From NCBI RefSeq assembly GCF_025452235.1, contig NZ_CP104965.1:3964501-4028500 (forward strand): DNA of 64,000 nucleotides, in the 5' to 3' direction. The first letter of the stretch is position 1; every line of letters starts with the position of its first letter. Made by a program: the position numbers and the translations under genes. The notes under the pieces are model-generated. The model was not told the origin of the DNA and did not search any database. It worked only from the letters and a program-made list of their open reading frames with translations. The DNA comes from Devosia neptuniae. GTDB taxonomy: Bacteria; Pseudomonadota; Alphaproteobacteria; Rhizobiales; Devosiaceae. Positions 62,354-64,000 of this stretch are shown piece after piece.

Positions 62354-63151
62354 CTAGCCCTCCATCGCGTTGCGCAGGGCCAGCGAGATTTCCCCGCAGA
62401 CTTCGGCAAAGCCGCTGCTATAGCGTAGCTCAGGCGTGCGCGGCTCGGGGAAGGCGATGTCGAAGCTGGCGACGATCCGGCCGGGCCGCTTGGACATGAC
62501 CACGACCTTGGTGGACAGATAAACCGCCTCGGGGATCGAGTGCGTGACGAAAACGCCAGTGAATTTCTGCCTGGTATAGAGCGCGATCAGCTCATCATTG
62601 AGCCGCTCGCGGGTGATTTCATCCAGCGCCCCAAAGGGCTCGTCGAACAGGAACACCGCCGGATTGAGCGCCAGCGAGCGCGCCAGTGAGGCTCGCATTT
62701 TCATGCCGCCAGACAGCCGCCGGGGATAGTGGTTTTCAAACCCCGACAGCCCCGCCAGCTCGATCTGCTCCAAAGCAATGCGGCGGCGCTCGGCCGGATC
62801 GAAGCCGCGCAATTCCATCAGCAGCTCGACATTGGCCAAAACCTTGCGCCACGGCAGCAGCGTTGCGTCCTGAAACGTATAGCCAAGGCTGTCGCGATCC
62901 ACCCAGATATCGCCCGAGGTGTGGCTCTCAAGCCCCGAGGCGAGCTTGAGCAGGGTGGATTTTCCGCAGCCAGAGGGGCCGACAATGGAGACGAACTCGC
63001 CCGGCTGGATGGCCAGCGTCACCGTGTCGAGCGCCTGTGTGCCATCGGGAAAGGTCATCGAGACGGCGTCGAACATCAGGGCAGCATTGCCCGGCAGCCG
63101 GTCATTGGCCGGGGCTTTGTCGGTCTTTGTCTGGGCCAAGGCAGTGGTCAT
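62354..63151 (-). CDS. ABC transporter ATP-binding protein (SsuB/TauB type)
   Basis: 265 residues from MTTALAQTKTD; the open frame upstream overlaps the reductase gene and is shadow. Walker [11 protein letters not shown] (about 60), signature LSGGMKMR (about 148), Walker B VFLFDEPFGALDEITRERL. H-loop FVTHSIPEAVYLS. It forms an importer with the permease and receptor downstream. Confidence 0.93.
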   Translation of the reverse strand: MTTALAQTKTDKAPANDRLPGNAALMFDAVSMTFPDGTQALDTVTLAIQPGEFVSIVGPSGCGKSTLLKLASGLESHTSGDIWVDRDSLGYTFQDATLLPWRKVLANVELLMELRGFDPAERRRIALEQIELAGLSGFENHYPRRLSGGMKMRASLARSLALNPAVFLFDEPFGALDEITRERLNDELIALYTRQKFTGVFVTHSIPEAVYLSTKVVVMSKRPGRIVASFDIAFPEPRTPELRYSSGFAEVCGEISLALRNAMEG

Positions 63152-63153
63152 GG

Positions 63154-63735
63154 CTAGAACTTCAGCATTTCGGCGCGGATCTTGGCGATGTAGGCATCGG
63201 TGCGTTCCGGCGTTGCATTGTTGATGTCGTATAATGCGTGATAGCGCACTTTGACCCTTGGGTGGCAGACGACGCGCAAAAAGCGCGTGCCATTCTTGCG
63301 CGGCGCATCGCCCAACACGGCCGCGCGCCAGCGCTTGGAGCCATAGGTCGTGACGGTCGCCAGCTTCCGAATGTTCTTGAGGCCGGGCGAAACCTGCCCA
63401 TCCACCAGCTTGAACGACACATCGGGCAGGAACACGCGGTCGAAATAACCCTTCAGAATGGCCGGCCAGCCGAAATTCCATACCGGGTGGCACAGCACCA
63501 GCCCCTCGCAGCTTTGCAGCCGCTCGACATATCCCGCGACCTTGCGCTGATTGATGGCCGTGTCGTGATAGTCGCGCCGATCCTGCGGCGACAGGATGGG
63601 GTCGAAATTGTCGGCATAAAGGTCGAGATCGTCCACCTCATGCCCCGCCTGGACGAGGCTCTCCACCGTCACCTGATGCAAATGCGCGGCAAGGCTATCG
63701 GCCAGAGGGTGGGCATAGATGACGTGGACTTTCAT
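63154..63735 (-). CDS. Flavodoxin-fold NAD(P)H quinone reductase (NQO1/KefF family)
   Basis: 193 residues. N-terminal VIYAHPLADSLAAHLHQ (FMN/FAD phosphate site), LCHPVWNFGWPAILKGYFDRVFLPDVSF (quinone site motif). First gene of the operon with the ABC transporter and FolD; its stop is 3 nt from the ATPase start. May supply reduced flavin or detoxify quinones linked to the transported compound. Confidence 0.9.
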   Translation of the reverse strand: MKVHVIYAHPLADSLAAHLHQVTVESLVQAGHEVDDLDLYADNFDPILSPQDRRDYHDTAINQRKVAGYVERLQSCEGLVLCHPVWNFGWPAILKGYFDRVFLPDVSFKLVDGQVSPGLKNIRKLATVTTYGSKRWRAAVLGDAPRKNGTRFLRVVCHPRVKVRYHALYDINNATPERTDAYIAKIRAEMLKF

Positions 63736-64000
63736 TCCGATCCTTAGGGCAGTCGCGACGAGGCGTGCGGACGAGTTCTGGTGCCGCCAATCAGCAGCCC
63801 CCGCCCCTCGCTCCCAGCACGTTCGATTATCGAATTAATGTTCGTTATGTAGAGCCTAAGGCCAGTTTGGCGGCACGGTCAAGCCGATTGATTATCTTGA
63901 AGGCCGAATTTCGTGATGCACAATATATAGGCACACATACGGACCATCGCTCGCTAACCGAACGATTGATCTATTATCGAACATCACTAAGATGATTTTG
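63736..64000. other. Upstream region of the ABC/FolD operon, no gene
   Basis: 265 bases without a believable gene; a rightward frame at 63765 has no start signals. A palindrome TTCGATTATCGAA lies at 63822-63834 and a related half-site ATTATCGAAC at 63974-63983. Confidence 0.5.
63822..63834. promoter_or_regulatory. Palindromic operator candidate before the reductase/ABC operon
   Basis: TTCGAT-T-ATCGAA, a perfect palindrome 87 bases upstream of the first operon gene. Confidence 0.4.

Noticed and set aside
63765..63995. 76-codon open frame at the right edge
   Set aside because: No ribosome site, no domain, lies in the upstream region of a divergent operon.
1..64000. CRISPR array or large repeats
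   Set aside because: No regularly spaced repeats of 24-40 bp were seen on reading through the window.

Overview
The window is high-GC DNA from an alphaproteobacterium, most likely a Hyphomicrobiales member of the Devosia type. That is an inference from gene style and the mix of ABC transporters; no taxonomic marker is present. Two blocks are visible: the right-hand part of a podovirus-type prophage (1 to about 31,675) and a chromosomal stretch rich in catabolic and transport operons (about 33,000 to 64,000).

Prophage. A P22-like head and tail module runs leftwards from 21.1 kb: small and large terminase, portal, scaffold, major capsid protein, gp4-like and gp10-like head-completion proteins, a GNAT enzyme, three internal or ejection proteins, a lysozyme-like protein, a tail-collar fibre and a beta-helix tail spike. 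The genes are packed with 1 to 26 nt overlaps. Two short rightward islands interrupt this leftward layout: a lipoprotein plus two-helix membrane protein (4.9-5.6 kb) and a micro-peptide plus DUF4145 protein (21.3-22.1 kb). They look like lysogenic-conversion or defence cargo. A leftward replication module (DnaB-type helicase, DUF1376 initiator-like protein, DUF6456-like protein) starts near 27.5 kb. The switch region at 27.66-28.45 kb has two divergent XRE regulators and four 17-bp operators. Rightwards come small early genes, an excisionase-like protein and a tyrosine integrase, which ends next to the 3' half of a tRNA-Gln (31,627-31,675), the att site. The other prophage end lies left of the window.

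Chromosome. A short lower-GC patch with a PIN-like gene follows the att site. Next are LysR-linked redox genes (33-38.5 kb). Then comes a glycan operon: LacI regulator and phosphotriesterase-like protein on one side, and on the other a sugar ABC transporter (binding protein, two permeases, ATPase) with a GHL6/GH151-type glycosidase and a GH95 enzyme, suggesting uptake and hydrolysis of fucosylated or related glycans. From 59.2 down to 50.2 kb lie two adjacent units sharing a 17-bp inverted-repeat motif: three LLM flavin monooxygenases, an M20 deacylase, a GNAT acetyltransferase, a fused permease-ATPase and two tandem amino-acid-type binding proteins. This matches the gene content of the ytm/ytn and yxe sulfur-salvage operons of Bacillus subtilis (S-alkylcysteine or S-(2-succino)cysteine salvage). 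At the right edge an SsuABC/ThiXYZ-like ABC operon carries a FolD homologue and a flavodoxin-fold quinone reductase.

Quality note. Five genes are broken by a single-base indel at a homopolymer (integrase, gp4-like adaptor, GHL6 glycosidase, sugar permease, SsuC-like permease). Four lack one G/C in a run of five to seven. This pattern suggests sequencing error more than real pseudogenes, though the gp4-like site is also a correctly phased -1 slippery heptamer.
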